A stretch of DNA of 64,000 nucleotides, from NCBI RefSeq assembly GCF_000498355.1, contig NZ_AVSV01000007.1, forward strand, positions 1-64,000, given 5' to 3'. Within the stretch, counting starts at the first letter, position 1, and every line of letters begins with the position of its first letter. This stretch comes from Clostridium sp. Ade.TY. Its GTDB lineage: Bacteria; Bacillota; Clostridia; Clostridiales; Clostridiaceae. A program made the position numbers and the translations under genes. This document shows, piece after piece, positions 9,000 to 18,216 of this stretch. The notes below the pieces were generated by a model. It saw only the letters and a list, made by a program, of their open reading frames with translations, searched no databases and was not told the DNA's origin.

Positions 9000-10771
9000 A
9001 ATAAACTCCTTTCTACTATGGCAGGAATAGTTATAATTATAGTAGTTCCTACATTTTTTTTACTTACAATATTAAATGTACAGTTTCTATCATAGAATAA
9101 ATTTAATCTTTCTATAGTATTTTTTACAGCAAATCCACCTTTTGATGATGCTATAGTTCCTTTAAGTACTTTATTTAACTCAGTTTCTGTCATTCCAATA
9201 CCAGTATCTTTTATAGTTATTTTAAGTTTATCGTTAATTTTTTCAATATTAATATTTATATAGCCTTTAGAACTATTGTTTTTAAGTCCATGATATATAG
9301 AGTTTTCAACAAGGGGTTGTAAAAGTAGTTTAGGACATAAAAAATTATTAAGAGAATTAGTATAATTTATTTTATAATCAAAAATATCATAATATCTAAG
9401 TTTCATAATTTTTAAGTAACTATCAGTTAATGACAGTTCTTCTTTAACTGTAATAAATGTATTTCCTTTATTTAATACACCTCTATAAAATGTTGATAAG
9501 TTTCCTATCATATTTACGGCCTCATCACTTTGTTCAAGTTCTATAAGTGCTGATATATTTTCAAGGGAATTGTATAAAAAATGTGGTTTTATTTGAAGTT
9601 GTATTAATTCTACTTCAAATTCCTTTTTTTTATTTTGTTCGTAATTGATTTTATCTAAAAGGTTTTTAATATATATAATTAAATGATTAAATTTTTTAGA
9701 AAGAATTCCTATTTCATCTGATGATGTAATTTTTATTTCAGTAGACCAATTGCCTTTTTCGACTTCAGCTATAGCATCATATAAGTTATAAATTGGTTTA
9801 GTTATAGATTGTGAAATTAATTTTGAAAGTATATAAGCGCATATAAGACCTATAAATATTAAAACTATTAATAATATTATAAGTGCACCCTTTTCATGAA
9901 TAATATCTTTTAGATATATATTGGCAACTATATTCCAATTAAGTTTATTATTATATAACATAAGAGTTATTTTATCTTTAGGTTTATCTTCTATAATTAA
10001 GAACGGAGAACTATTATTAGCAAATTTTATATTAGGTATTTTTTTGAAAATATTACTTGTAACTTCCTTAGAATTAGAGGAAGATGTTATAAAACCCTCA
10101 TCATTTACTAAAAAGAAGTCTATGTAACTACTTGTATCTTTCTTATTTGTATAGTTTTTGGAGAGAAAACTTTCAGGTACAAATATTTCTAAGTAACCTA
10201 TTAATTTTCCTGTATTCATGTCAAAAATTTGTCTTGCAATATAAAGATTTGGATTACCTTGAGTATCTAATATTGCACCATACCATTTATTAAAGCTCAT
10301 AGGTATATGATTTAAATTTATTAAACTGATAAATTTACTATTTGATTGCATCTTAAATCCATTTGCTGAATGTAAAATAACGCCTGATATAACTGAGTCT
10401 TTATACATAATTTTATCCATTTCTCTTTGTAATTTTAAAATTTCTTCTTTAGTTGGATATATATTATTTGAAGAACATTTTTTTAATATATTTTGTACAT
10501 CTATATTTACCATAAGATTTGTTGAGTTAGATTCAGCAGAATTTAATGTTATTTCAGTTTGATTTGATATTAAGTCTAAAGTATTTTTTTCTCTAGATAT
10601 GGATGTTTTTTTTATAGTTTTATATGCAATAGAATAAGAAGTAAAAATAATTAAAAATATAATTGATAAAGATACAAAAAATGAGAAGTAAAATACTTTA
10701 TCTTTAATAGATTTAAATTTTATATTATTTAGTTTATTAAAAATTTTTCTTTTTAAATTATATGTTTTCAT
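8996..10771 (-). CDS. Sensor histidine kinase (YesM-like)
   Basis: A 591-residue membrane sensor kinase of the LytS/YesM type. A transmembrane helix lies at about residues 27-50 and a second at about 297-317, flanking a roughly 245-residue extracellular sensor region. A HAMP domain follows. The phosphoacceptor motif is LQIKPHFLYNSLENI (His near residue 397), and the ATPase domain contains LVENSIYHGLKN and KDTGIGMTE. The gene is translationally coupled to the YesN-like regulator. It lies back to back with the solute-binding protein gene, so the signal is probably a glycan or the ligand-bound binding protein. GAGGCTC-type ribosome site and promoter lie in the 140-base divergent gap. Confidence 0.92.
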   Translation of the reverse strand: MKTYNLKRKIFNKLNNIKFKSIKDKVFYFSFFVSLSIIFLIIFTSYSIAYKTIKKTSISREKNTLDLISNQTEITLNSAESNSTNLMVNIDVQNILKKCSSNNIYPTKEEILKLQREMDKIMYKDSVISGVILHSANGFKMQSNSKFISLINLNHIPMSFNKWYGAILDTQGNPNLYIARQIFDMNTGKLIGYLEIFVPESFLSKNYTNKKDTSSYIDFFLVNDEGFITSSSNSKEVTSNIFKKIPNIKFANNSSPFLIIEDKPKDKITLMLYNNKLNWNIVANIYLKDIIHEKGALIILLIVLIFIGLICAYILSKLISQSITKPIYNLYDAIAEVEKGNWSTEIKITSSDEIGILSKKFNHLIIYIKNLLDKINYEQNKKKEFEVELIQLQIKPHFLYNSLENISALIELEQSDEAVNMIGNLSTFYRGVLNKGNTFITVKEELSLTDSYLKIMKLRYYDIFDYKINYTNSLNNFLCPKLLLQPLVENSIYHGLKNNSSKGYININIEKINDKLKITIKDTGIGMTETELNKVLKGTIASSKGGFAVKNTIERLNLFYDRNCTFNIVSKKNVGTTIIITIPAIVERSLL

Positions 10772-10864
10772 TGAGCCTCCTAAAAAGATGAAAATATTTT
10801 ACAAAATATGTAAATTCTAAAAATAATACAACAAAATGAAAAATAATACATTTAAACCTATTAT

Positions 10865-10878
10865 TGTAAATGTTATCA
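10865..10878 (+). promoter_or_regulatory. Candidate CcpA cre site
   Basis: TGTAAATGTTATCA matches the cre consensus TGWAANCGNTNWCA at every defined position except T for C at position 7. It lies 38 bases before the start of the sugar-binding lipoprotein gene, where CcpA binding would repress the operon in rich sugar. Confidence 0.5.
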
Positions 10879-10915
10879 TAAAATTAACCAAAATAAAAGT
10901 GTGGGGGGATATTTT

Positions 10916-12223
10916 ATGAGGAAAAAAATTATTGCTTGTATATTAGCAGCAATGACTATGACATCATTAGTTGCATGTGGAAGTAAACAGACAAGTGCAG
11001 AGGGGGGAGGCGATGCTGTAACTATAAAAATGTTATCAAGATATAGTAGTGATCAAGGACCAGATGACATAATGATTAATAGTAGAATTGAAAAGTTCAT
11101 GGAAGAAAATCCAAACATAAAGGTTGAACATGAGGCTATCGGAGATGAAGCAACTTATAATAATATGTTTAAGACATCAATTGCAACAGGAGATGCGCCG
11201 GACTTATTTGTAAATTATGGTGGAATGCAATTCCAAGAATATGTTGAAAATGGATTATTTTTAGATTTAAGTACTGTTGCAAGTGAAGATAAGGAGTGGG
11301 CTGATAAATATATACCAACAATGTTAGATGCATGGAAGTTTGAAGGAATTGATGGATTTTATGGTGTTCCAGTTTCATGTTTTGCTACAGGAATATATTA
11401 TAATAAAGAATTATTTGAAAAGAATGGTTTAAAGGCTCCAAAAACAATTGAAGAATTTGAAAAAGTTTGTGATGCATTTTTAGCAAAAGGTATTATACCA
11501 TTTGCTTTAGGTGATAAAGATAATTTTAGAGGAGCTCATCTTTTAGCTAATTTAGCATTAAAAAGAGAGAATTTTCAATATACAAAGGATGTTATTGATG
11601 GAAAAATTAAATGGAATGATCCAGTTATGAAAGAATTATTTGGGTTAATGGAAAAGTGGCAAAAGAAAGGTTACTTAGGAGAAAATATAACAACAATGGA
11701 TTCAAGTGCAGAACAAGCATTATTTTTAAATGGTGATACACCAATGCACTTAAATGGATCATGGTTTATGAATCAAATAAATGATTCAGAAATTCCAGAA
11801 AAAATAGGATTTATTCCTTTCCCATATTTTGAAAAATATCCAGATCATAAAAATAATTGGCATTCAGGAACTTCAGAAGGAATAAGTTTAGCTGCAAATA
11901 ATGGTGAAGAAAGACTTGAAGCTTCAATAAAATTATTAAAATATTTAACTGATAAAGATGGATATAATGAATCTCAAAAATTAGCTAAAGGTGGAATTTA
12001 TCCAGTAACAACAATGGAAAAGATTGATGATGTTACAAAAATTGCTAAGGAATTTAATGAAGTATTTGTAGATGTTAAAGATACAAAACTTGAGCCTGGT
12101 GATTATGCAAAGAATCCACAATTAAGAGAAGAAATAAGAGATGCAATTCAAGGTATGTTTGCTGGAACAAGTGTTGACGATACTTTAAGTAGAATACAAA
12201 AAGTAACTGATATGAAAAAGTAA
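10916..12223 (+). CDS. Carbohydrate ABC transporter solute-binding lipoprotein
   Basis: A 435-residue extracellular sugar-binding protein of family 1 (CUT1 class). A lipoprotein signal (MRKKIIACILAAMTMTSLVACGS) has the lipobox LVAC, giving a lipid-anchored Cys near residue 21. The start is ATG 10916, after a GGGGGGA site; an upstream in-frame GTG at 10901 overlaps that site. Typical features are the NIKVEHEAIGDEATYNNMFK and GDAPDLFV segments and a late SGTSEGISLAAN loop. It is the first gene of a transporter, glycosidase and kinase operon controlled by the divergent YesMN pair. The ligand is unknown. Confidence 0.92.
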   Translation: MRKKIIACILAAMTMTSLVACGSKQTSAEGGGDAVTIKMLSRYSSDQGPDDIMINSRIEKFMEENPNIKVEHEAIGDEATYNNMFKTSIATGDAPDLFVNYGGMQFQEYVENGLFLDLSTVASEDKEWADKYIPTMLDAWKFEGIDGFYGVPVSCFATGIYYNKELFEKNGLKAPKTIEEFEKVCDAFLAKGIIPFALGDKDNFRGAHLLANLALKRENFQYTKDVIDGKIKWNDPVMKELFGLMEKWQKKGYLGENITTMDSSAEQALFLNGDTPMHLNGSWFMNQINDSEIPEKIGFIPFPYFEKYPDHKNNWHSGTSEGISLAANNGEERLEASIKLLKYLTDKDGYNESQKLAKGGIYPVTTMEKIDDVTKIAKEFNEVFVDVKDTKLEPGDYAKNPQLREEIRDAIQGMFAGTSVDDTLSRIQKVTDMKK

Positions 12224-12289
12224 TTCATATTAAATAGGTGAAATTTAGTAGGGTCGTATATATTGCGACCCGTTTTACCTAATATGAAT
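12223..12289 (+). promoter_or_regulatory. Intercistronic stem-loop between binding-protein and permease genes
   Basis: A nested structure. The outer arms ATTCATATT (12223-12231) plus AGGT (12236-12239) pair with ACCT plus AATATGAAT (12277-12289). They enclose a GGGTCG/CGACCC hairpin (12251-12271). There is no clean T run at the end of the outer stem. Such elements commonly protect the upstream mRNA or partially terminate, giving more binding protein than permease. Confidence 0.65.
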
Positions 12290-12318
12290 AGGTAAAAGAA
12301 AATTTAAGGAGGTCAAAG

Positions 12319-13329
12319 ATGAAGGCTTTAGAAAATAATACAATTACAAAAGAAAAATCTAAAGACAAATTTTATATAGAACCTAAAGAAGGTAATTATA
12401 AAAAAGTTGAACATAAAAATAATATTAATCGTAAAAAGTCTAAATTTAAAAAGAGTTTAAAGGACAATTCTACATTTATATTATTTATACTTCCTGCAAT
12501 ATGCTTATATACTTTCTTTTATATATCACCAGTTGTTAAGTCATTATATTTATCATTTGTAAAGTGGAATGGTATTCCAGCAGTTCCTAAAAAGTTTGTA
12601 GGATTAGAAAACTTTTTTAACATATTCCAAGATCCAGCTTTTTATAATGCTTTAAAAAATGTAGGAGTTTTTATAGCTGTTAGTTTTCTTGTAATAATGC
12701 CTTTTGCATATCTTTTAGCTCTTTTAGTTAGTAGTAGATATATTAAAGGAAAAAGATTTTTTAAAACAGTATATTTCTTACCTTCAATTTTACCAACAGC
12801 AGCAACTGGTTTAATGTGGACTTTAATACTTTATAAATCTGGTGGCGCTTTAAATACATTATTAATAAATTTTGGAATGAATAATGCAGTTCAAGACTGG
12901 CTTGGAGATCCTAAATTTGCTATTTTTACAGTAGCTTTAGTAAATGCATGGGTATTCATTGGATATAACATGTTAATATTTGTAGCTGGCCTTACTAATA
13001 TACCAGATGACTTAATTGAAGCTGCAAAAATTGATGGAGCTAATGGATTTAAAGAACAAATACACATAGTACTACCTCTTATGAAGGAAAGTTTTAAAAT
13101 ATTCTCAGTACTAGCTATAGTAGGATCATTTAAAGTATTTGATATTATATATGTTATGACTGGAGGAGGTCCAGGTGGTGCTACAGATGTACCAGTAACT
13201 TTATTATATGATCAAGCATTTAAATATAATAACTTTGGATATGGTAGTTCAATAGGTATGTTAATATTAGTTGCTGCAATTATATGTACATTAATATTAA
13301 ATGGAGTATTTAAATCAAAAGACGATTAG
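12319..13329 (+). CDS. Carbohydrate ABC transporter permease (MalF/UgpA type)
   Basis: A 336-residue inner-membrane permease of the CUT1 family with six predicted membrane helices after an unusually long, lysine-rich cytoplasmic N-terminus (about 50 residues). The EAA loop EAAKIDGANGFKEQIHIVLP, which contacts the ATPase, is intact near residues 234-253. YVMTGGGPGGAT near the end is typical for the family. It has AAGGAGG six bases before ATG. It forms the translocation pore with the next gene product. No ATPase gene is present in this operon. Confidence 0.93.
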   Translation: MKALENNTITKEKSKDKFYIEPKEGNYKKVEHKNNINRKKSKFKKSLKDNSTFILFILPAICLYTFFYISPVVKSLYLSFVKWNGIPAVPKKFVGLENFFNIFQDPAFYNALKNVGVFIAVSFLVIMPFAYLLALLVSSRYIKGKRFFKTVYFLPSILPTAATGLMWTLILYKSGGALNTLLINFGMNNAVQDWLGDPKFAIFTVALVNAWVFIGYNMLIFVAGLTNIPDDLIEAAKIDGANGFKEQIHIVLPLMKESFKIFSVLAIVGSFKVFDIIYVMTGGGPGGATDVPVTLLYDQAFKYNNFGYGSSIGMLILVAAIICTLILNGVFKSKDD

Positions 13330-13344
13330 AATAGGAGGGATTAT

Positions 13345-14181
13345 ATGTTAAATAATAAAGAAAATAAATTAATGAAATATGGTATGTATATTTGTGCAAT
13401 ATTGTGGGCAATATTCAGCGTTGCACCATTAATATTTACACTTATGTCATCTTTTAAAAGTACAAACCAAATATATGGTGATGCATTTGCTCTTCCACAA
13501 AGTTTAGATTTTACTAATTATCAAACAGCAATGAGTAAGGCTGATATTGCAAGAGCTGTATTTAATTCATTTTTCTTAGCAATTTCAACAACATTATTAG
13601 TAGTAATTTTAGCTACATTAGTTGCTTATGTAATAACAAGAACAAAATTTAAACTTAGAAGTTTAGTATTAATGTATTTTATAATGGGATTAACAATTCC
13701 AATGCATACTACAATAATTCCAATTGCAGATATTATAAATAGACATGGATTTAAAAATCAATTTATACCGCTTATATTCTTATATGCAACATTCCAATTA
13801 CCTTTTGCAATATTTATGATGTCAGGATATATGAGAGGAATAAGTAAAGAAATAGACGAAGCTGCAACAATTGATGGATGTGGACGTTTAAGATTATTAT
13901 TTGGAATATTACTTCCTTTAAGTAAACCAGCAGCAGCAACAATTTCTATATTCTCATTTTTAGGAGTATACAATGAATTTATATTTGGACTGATGTTCTT
14001 AACTGATAAAGCGAAATATACAATTTCAGTAGCTCTTATGAGTTTAAATGGAAGATATTCATCTGATAAAGGTGCAATATTTGCAGCTATATGTATGTTT
14101 ATAATTCCAATAATAATAATTTATATAGCATGTCAAAAACATGTTGAAAAAGGAATTACAGCTGGAGCTGTTAAAGGATAA
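13345..14181 (+). CDS. Carbohydrate ABC transporter permease (MalG/UgpE type)
   Basis: A 278-residue permease, partner of the preceding protein, with six membrane helices. The EAA loop EAATIDGCGRLRLLFGILLP is found near residues 172-191. The N-terminal helix is followed by the usual MSSFKSTNQI segment, and the C-terminus ends in KHVEKGITAGAVKG, the standard ending of the MalG/AraQ family. AGGAGG precedes the ATG, and the gene is 15 bases from the first permease gene. Substrate is unknown; the genes downstream suggest an oligosaccharide. Confidence 0.93.
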   Translation: MLNNKENKLMKYGMYICAILWAIFSVAPLIFTLMSSFKSTNQIYGDAFALPQSLDFTNYQTAMSKADIARAVFNSFFLAISTTLLVVILATLVAYVITRTKFKLRSLVLMYFIMGLTIPMHTTIIPIADIINRHGFKNQFIPLIFLYATFQLPFAIFMMSGYMRGISKEIDEAATIDGCGRLRLLFGILLPLSKPAAATISIFSFLGVYNEFIFGLMFLTDKAKYTISVALMSLNGRYSSDKGAIFAAICMFIIPIIIIYIACQKHVEKGITAGAVKG

Positions 14182-14213
14182 AAATAATTTTTAAAATTAA
14201 GGGAGAAGTATTT

Positions 14214-16214
14214 ATGAGTTATAAAACAAGAAGTAGACAAGTACATTTAGATTTCCATACAAGTCCATTAATTAAAGGAATAGGTAAAGATTTTAATAAA
14301 GATGAGTTTGGTGAAATTTTACAAAAAGCTAGAGTTAATTCAATAACATGCTTTGCAAGATGTCACCATGGATATTTATATTATGATTCAAAAATAAATA
14401 AAGAAAGAATTCATCCACATCTTGCAAATAAAAATTTATTAAAAGAACAAATTGAAGCTTGTCATAAAAGAAATATAAAAGCTCCAATATATTTACCAGT
14501 TCAATGGGATAAGTTTACTTATGATGAACATCCAGAATGGGTTTCAAAAGATTTAGAGGGCAATATAATTAAAGGAGAAGGTGGAAAACCAGGCTTTTAT
14601 GAGTTTTTATGTGTTAATACACCTTATAGAGAATTTCTTAAAAATCATGTAAGAGAAATATTAGAAATGTTTCCAGAGGTTGATGGATTATTTTTTGATA
14701 TAGTTATGGTTTTACCTTGTGCATGTGATAACTGTAAAAAGAGTATGGAAGAATTAGGGATAGATTATAATGTAAAAGGTGAAAGATTAAAATTTTCAGA
14801 GAAAATGTTAAGTAAATTTAAGAGAGAAATGACTGAGTTTGTAAAAGGAATAAATGAAAATGTAGCTATATTTTATAATGGATCTCATATAAGTCCAGCT
14901 CTTAAAGGATCAATAGATTTTTATAGCCATATTGAAATTGAATCATTACCAAGTGGTGGATGGGGTTATATGCATTTTCCTATAACAGTTAGATATGCTA
15001 GAAATTTAGGAAAAGATTGTTTAGGAATGACAGGTAAGTTCCATACTTATTGGGGAGATTTTCATTCATTTAAAAATTTAGCAGCACTTCAATATGAATG
15101 TTTTCATATGTTAGCTCAAAATACAAAATGTTCAATTGGAGATCAATTAGATCCAAATGGTAAAATATCAAAAGAAGTTTATGATTTGATTGGAAAAGTA
15201 TATAGTGAAGTTGAAGAAAAAGAACCATGGTGTGAAGATGCAAAACAGGTTTGTGAAATTGCAGTATTTACTCCAGAAGAGTTTATAGATTATAGTGCAG
15301 CAAGTCCATTTGGATTAAAGCCTGCAATAACTGGTGTAACTAGAATGTTACAAGAAGAATCTCTTCAATTTGATATTATTGATAGTACAATGAATTTTAA
15401 TAAATATAAGTTATTAGTTTTACCAGAAAGAACTATAGTAAATAATTCTTTTAAAGAAAAATTAGAGGCTTTTGTAAATTGCGGAGGTAAAGTTATAGCT
15501 GTTAACGAAGGTGGATTAAATGAAGGAGAAAATGGATTTAATCTTCCATTCTTAAAAGTTAAATATGAATCAAAAGGCGAATTTGCACCTACATTTATAA
15601 TTCCAGAAGGTGAACTATCTAAAGAATTATATAATACAGAGTATGTTATGTATGAAGATTCATTAAAGGTTTCTGTAGAAGATGGTGGAAAAGTTTTATC
15701 TTATTCAATGGAACCATACTTTAATAGAACACCAGAACATTTCTGTTCACATCAACATGCACCAAGCAGTGGTAAAGTTTATGGACCAGCAATAATTAAA
15801 GGATATAATTCAATATATTTTGCTCATAAAATATTTTCACAATATCAAAGCTATGGATCATTGTGGTGTAAAAAGTTATTTATAAATGCTATAGATATGC
15901 TACTTAATAATAGATTAGTTAAACATGATGGACCAAGTACAATAATAAGTACAATAAATGAACAAGAAAAAGAAAATAGATATGTACTTCATCTTCTTCA
16001 TTATGTTCCAGAAAGAAGATGTCAAAGAATTGATGTTATAGAAGATATAATTCCTATATATAATTTAAATTTAAATATGGCATTAGATAAAAATATTAAG
16101 TCAGTTAAGTTAGTTCCACAAAATGAAAATGTAGATTTTAATATTATAGATGGGAATTTAGAATTTACTGTTAATAAAATAAATGGACATCAAATGGTGG
16201 AAATAAGTTATTAA
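14214..16214 (+). CDS. Putative glycoside hydrolase (GHL6 domain plus beta-galactosidase trimerization-type domain)
   Basis: A 666-residue cytoplasmic protein without a signal peptide. The first ~340 residues form a TIM-barrel resembling hypothetical glycosyl hydrolase family 6 (GHL6), with CFARCHHGYLYYDS, then EVDGLFFDIVMV near residue 155-166 and a HIEIESLPSGGWGYMHF segment. Residues about 350-560 look like the beta-galactosidase trimerization domain (KYKLLVLPERTIVNNSF and GGKVIAVNEGG), and a beta-rich tail ends the protein. Asp and Glu in FFDI and EIES are candidate catalytic residues by position only. A CDNCKK pair could be structural. The enzyme presumably cleaves the imported sugar; its bond specificity is not predictable here. 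Confidence 0.78.
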   Translation: MSYKTRSRQVHLDFHTSPLIKGIGKDFNKDEFGEILQKARVNSITCFARCHHGYLYYDSKINKERIHPHLANKNLLKEQIEACHKRNIKAPIYLPVQWDKFTYDEHPEWVSKDLEGNIIKGEGGKPGFYEFLCVNTPYREFLKNHVREILEMFPEVDGLFFDIVMVLPCACDNCKKSMEELGIDYNVKGERLKFSEKMLSKFKREMTEFVKGINENVAIFYNGSHISPALKGSIDFYSHIEIESLPSGGWGYMHFPITVRYARNLGKDCLGMTGKFHTYWGDFHSFKNLAALQYECFHMLAQNTKCSIGDQLDPNGKISKEVYDLIGKVYSEVEEKEPWCEDAKQVCEIAVFTPEEFIDYSAASPFGLKPAITGVTRMLQEESLQFDIIDSTMNFNKYKLLVLPERTIVNNSFKEKLEAFVNCGGKVIAVNEGGLNEGENGFNLPFLKVKYESKGEFAPTFIIPEGELSKELYNTEYVMYEDSLKVSVEDGGKVLSYSMEPYFNRTPEHFCSHQHAPSSGKVYGPAIIKGYNSIYFAHKIFSQYQSYGSLWCKKLFINAIDMLLNNRLVKHDGPSTIISTINEQEKENRYVLHLLHYVPERRCQRIDVIEDIIPIYNLNLNMALDKNIKSVKLVPQNENVDFNIIDGNLEFTVNKINGHQMVEISY

Positions 16215-16231
16215 GAAATGGGGAAACATTT

Positions 16232-17110
16232 ATGAAAAAAATAATTTCTATAGATATTGGAGGAACTTTTGTTAAATATGGTTTAGTTGATAATTTAGGA
16301 AATATTTTAGATTGTGGTAAAAAACCAACTAATAAAAGTGGGATAGAAGGTTTCGTAGATGAATTATGCGAAATAATAGATTCATATAAAAGTGATGAAG
16401 ATATTTTGGGTGTATCTATTAGTATGCCTGGTTTTATAAATAATAAAGAAGGTATTCCAATAGCTTGTAGTGCTTTAAGATTTATAGAAAATTATAGATT
16501 AAAAGATGTTTTAGAGTGGAGATGTGGGTTTACTGTAAAAATAGAAAACGATGCAAATTGTGTTGCTTTAGCTGAAAAATTCAATGGAAACGCATCAGAA
16601 TGTGATGATTTTATATGTATAACTATAGGAACTGGTATAGGTGGAGGAATTTATTTAAATGGTAATTTAATTAGAGGAAAGCAGTTTAAGGGCGGTGAAT
16701 TTTGCTATATGATAACAAAAGATAAAGAAAATTATCAAAGACTAAATGAAAACTCATCTATGACAGCGTTAATAAATATGTATAAGGAATATAAAAATAT
16801 AGATAGCAAAGAAAAAGTATTAGGAGATAAAATATTTGATGAAGCAAAGTATGATGATAATATAAAATTTATTATCAAAGATTGGTATGGAAATATTGCA
16901 AGAATGATATACAATGTTTCTTCAATATTAAACCCTGAGAAAATTTTAATAGGTGGAGGGGTAAGTGCTAGAGAAGAATTAATAGACGAATTAAATAAAG
17001 CTCTTAATGAAATACCATGGTGGCACTTTGTTGAATGTAAAATAGAAAAGTGTAAGCATGAAAATAATGCAGGTTTAATTGGAGCGACTTACAATTTTTT
17101 TAACACTTAA
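16232..17110 (+). CDS. ROK-family sugar kinase
   Basis: A 292-residue member of the ROK (repressor, ORF, kinase) family without the DNA-binding domain, so probably a cytoplasmic sugar kinase. The ATP-binding DIGGTFVKYGLVD lies near residue 8, ENDANCVALAE near 106, and TIGTGIGGGIYLNG near 130. The cysteine-rich zinc motif (CxCGxxGCxE) found in most ROK kinases is absent at the expected place, after GGEF. It follows the GHL6 gene by 17 bases and closes the sugar operon. It likely phosphorylates the released monosaccharide. Confidence 0.88.
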   Translation: MKKIISIDIGGTFVKYGLVDNLGNILDCGKKPTNKSGIEGFVDELCEIIDSYKSDEDILGVSISMPGFINNKEGIPIACSALRFIENYRLKDVLEWRCGFTVKIENDANCVALAEKFNGNASECDDFICITIGTGIGGGIYLNGNLIRGKQFKGGEFCYMITKDKENYQRLNENSSMTALINMYKEYKNIDSKEKVLGDKIFDEAKYDDNIKFIIKDWYGNIARMIYNVSSILNPEKILIGGGVSAREELIDELNKALNEIPWWHFVECKIEKCKHENNAGLIGATYNFFNT

Positions 17111-17123
17111 ATATTTAAATAAT

Positions 17124-17164
17124 AAAAATAGAAAGTATCTTAAAGTGATACTTTCTATTTTTTA
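17124..17164 (+). terminator. Rho-independent terminator of the sugar operon
   Basis: A long stem made of AAAAATAGAAAGTATC and GATACTTTCTATTTTT with a seven-base loop and a T run, directly after the ROK gene. Confidence 0.93.
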
Positions 17165-17165
17165 T

Positions 17166-17303
17166 TTATAATATAAATGCTTTAATTACTATTGCAATAT
17201 CATCATTATGAACCGTATCTGTGATTTACTTTGCGTGTATTTTAACTTCATCACTAGCATTACCCATTGCTATACCACAACCAACAGTAGATAACATTTC
17301 TAT
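17166..17303 (-). pseudogene. 3' remnant of a Cof-type HAD phosphatase
   Basis: The minus strand encodes IEMLSTVGCGIAMGNASDEV, then KIHAK, a stop, and ITDTVHNDDIAIVIKAF. This is the conserved C-terminal end of Cof-type HAD hydrolases (NDxxML, G-x-A-M-G-N-A, AKxVT, sometimes NNDDGIA). One in-frame TAA replaces the residue normally aromatic after the AK pair. Nothing recognisable remains upstream of IEML, and no start codon is present. It is a decayed fragment of about 44 codons wedged between the sugar operon and the next gene. Confidence 0.8.
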
Positions 17304-17375
17304 ATATACATAAGTTATATATAATATTTTATAAATGTGGAATAATATTTGTATAAAATATTTAGGAGAATTTTT

Positions 17376-18125
17376 ATGGAAAAGATATTAGTGCCTATAG
17401 AAGGAAAAGTAATTCCAAGAGAAGTTTTGGAGGAAATTAAAACATTTGATTATATAAATAAAAGTCCTTATAGTTTAAGTTTTTATAACGTTCCAAATAT
17501 TACTTGGGAACATAAACCAGAAGGAAGTCTTAGAATATCAGATCATTGGAATTTTATAAGTCATGGAAAAAAACATTGTGTTTTAGAAAATAGAGAAGAG
17601 TATATAGAGAATAATTGGATGTTAGCAAAATATGAATGCGGGAAGTATCATATTTTAAAAGAGTTTGGAGAAAATATTTCAGGATATAAATTTATTGATT
17701 TAAATAAAAATGATATTGAATTAATTTATGAATTTTATAACATTGGAACTATAGTTAACTCAAAGGAATGGTATAGAAAATATAATATAAGACCAAAGTT
17801 AACAAAAGAAACTCATATTAAAAGTAGGAAAATAGTTTCAAAAAGAATAAATAGTGATAGGTTAAAGAAATTTAAGAAATTTAATAAGGGAGTTAAAAGA
17901 GTTATATATATAGAAGATAAATATTTAAATATAATTAATAAAGTTATGGAAGTTTATAAGGAGAGCTTAAAGATTAATAAGCTTTTTAAAAGTGATGAAG
18001 GAATAAATATTTTAAAAAAGAAATATAACGTATATAAATTGAATGATAGTTATGAATTACAATCATTTGATGAAATTATAATATTAGTTTTTAATAATGA
18101 TATGGCAATTAATTTTAAAGTTTAA
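17376..18125 (+). CDS. Hypothetical protein
   Basis: A 249-residue protein of unknown family. ATG 17376 is chosen because TAGGAGAA lies just upstream; an in-frame TTG at 17349 lacks a site. It begins MEKILVPIEGKVIPREVLEE and contains a conserved-looking block rich in aromatic residues, histidine and cysteine (NITWEHKPEGSLRISDHWNF, then HGKKHCVLE and YECGKYHILKEF, about residues 45-105). A strongly basic helical C-terminal half follows. No signal peptide or membrane segment is present. The His/Cys-rich block could bind metal, but that is speculation. Codon use is like the neighbours. Confidence 0.6.
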   Translation: MEKILVPIEGKVIPREVLEEIKTFDYINKSPYSLSFYNVPNITWEHKPEGSLRISDHWNFISHGKKHCVLENREEYIENNWMLAKYECGKYHILKEFGENISGYKFIDLNKNDIELIYEFYNIGTIVNSKEWYRKYNIRPKLTKETHIKSRKIVSKRINSDRLKKFKKFNKGVKRVIYIEDKYLNIINKVMEVYKESLKINKLFKSDEGINILKKKYNVYKLNDSYELQSFDEIIILVFNNDMAINFKV

Positions 18126-18216
18126 TATAGAAATATAAAAAGTTTTTATATTATAAATAAATATAAGGTGTTATAATTTAGTTTATGTTTAATATTAAAA
18201 AGAAAGAGAGAAAACT

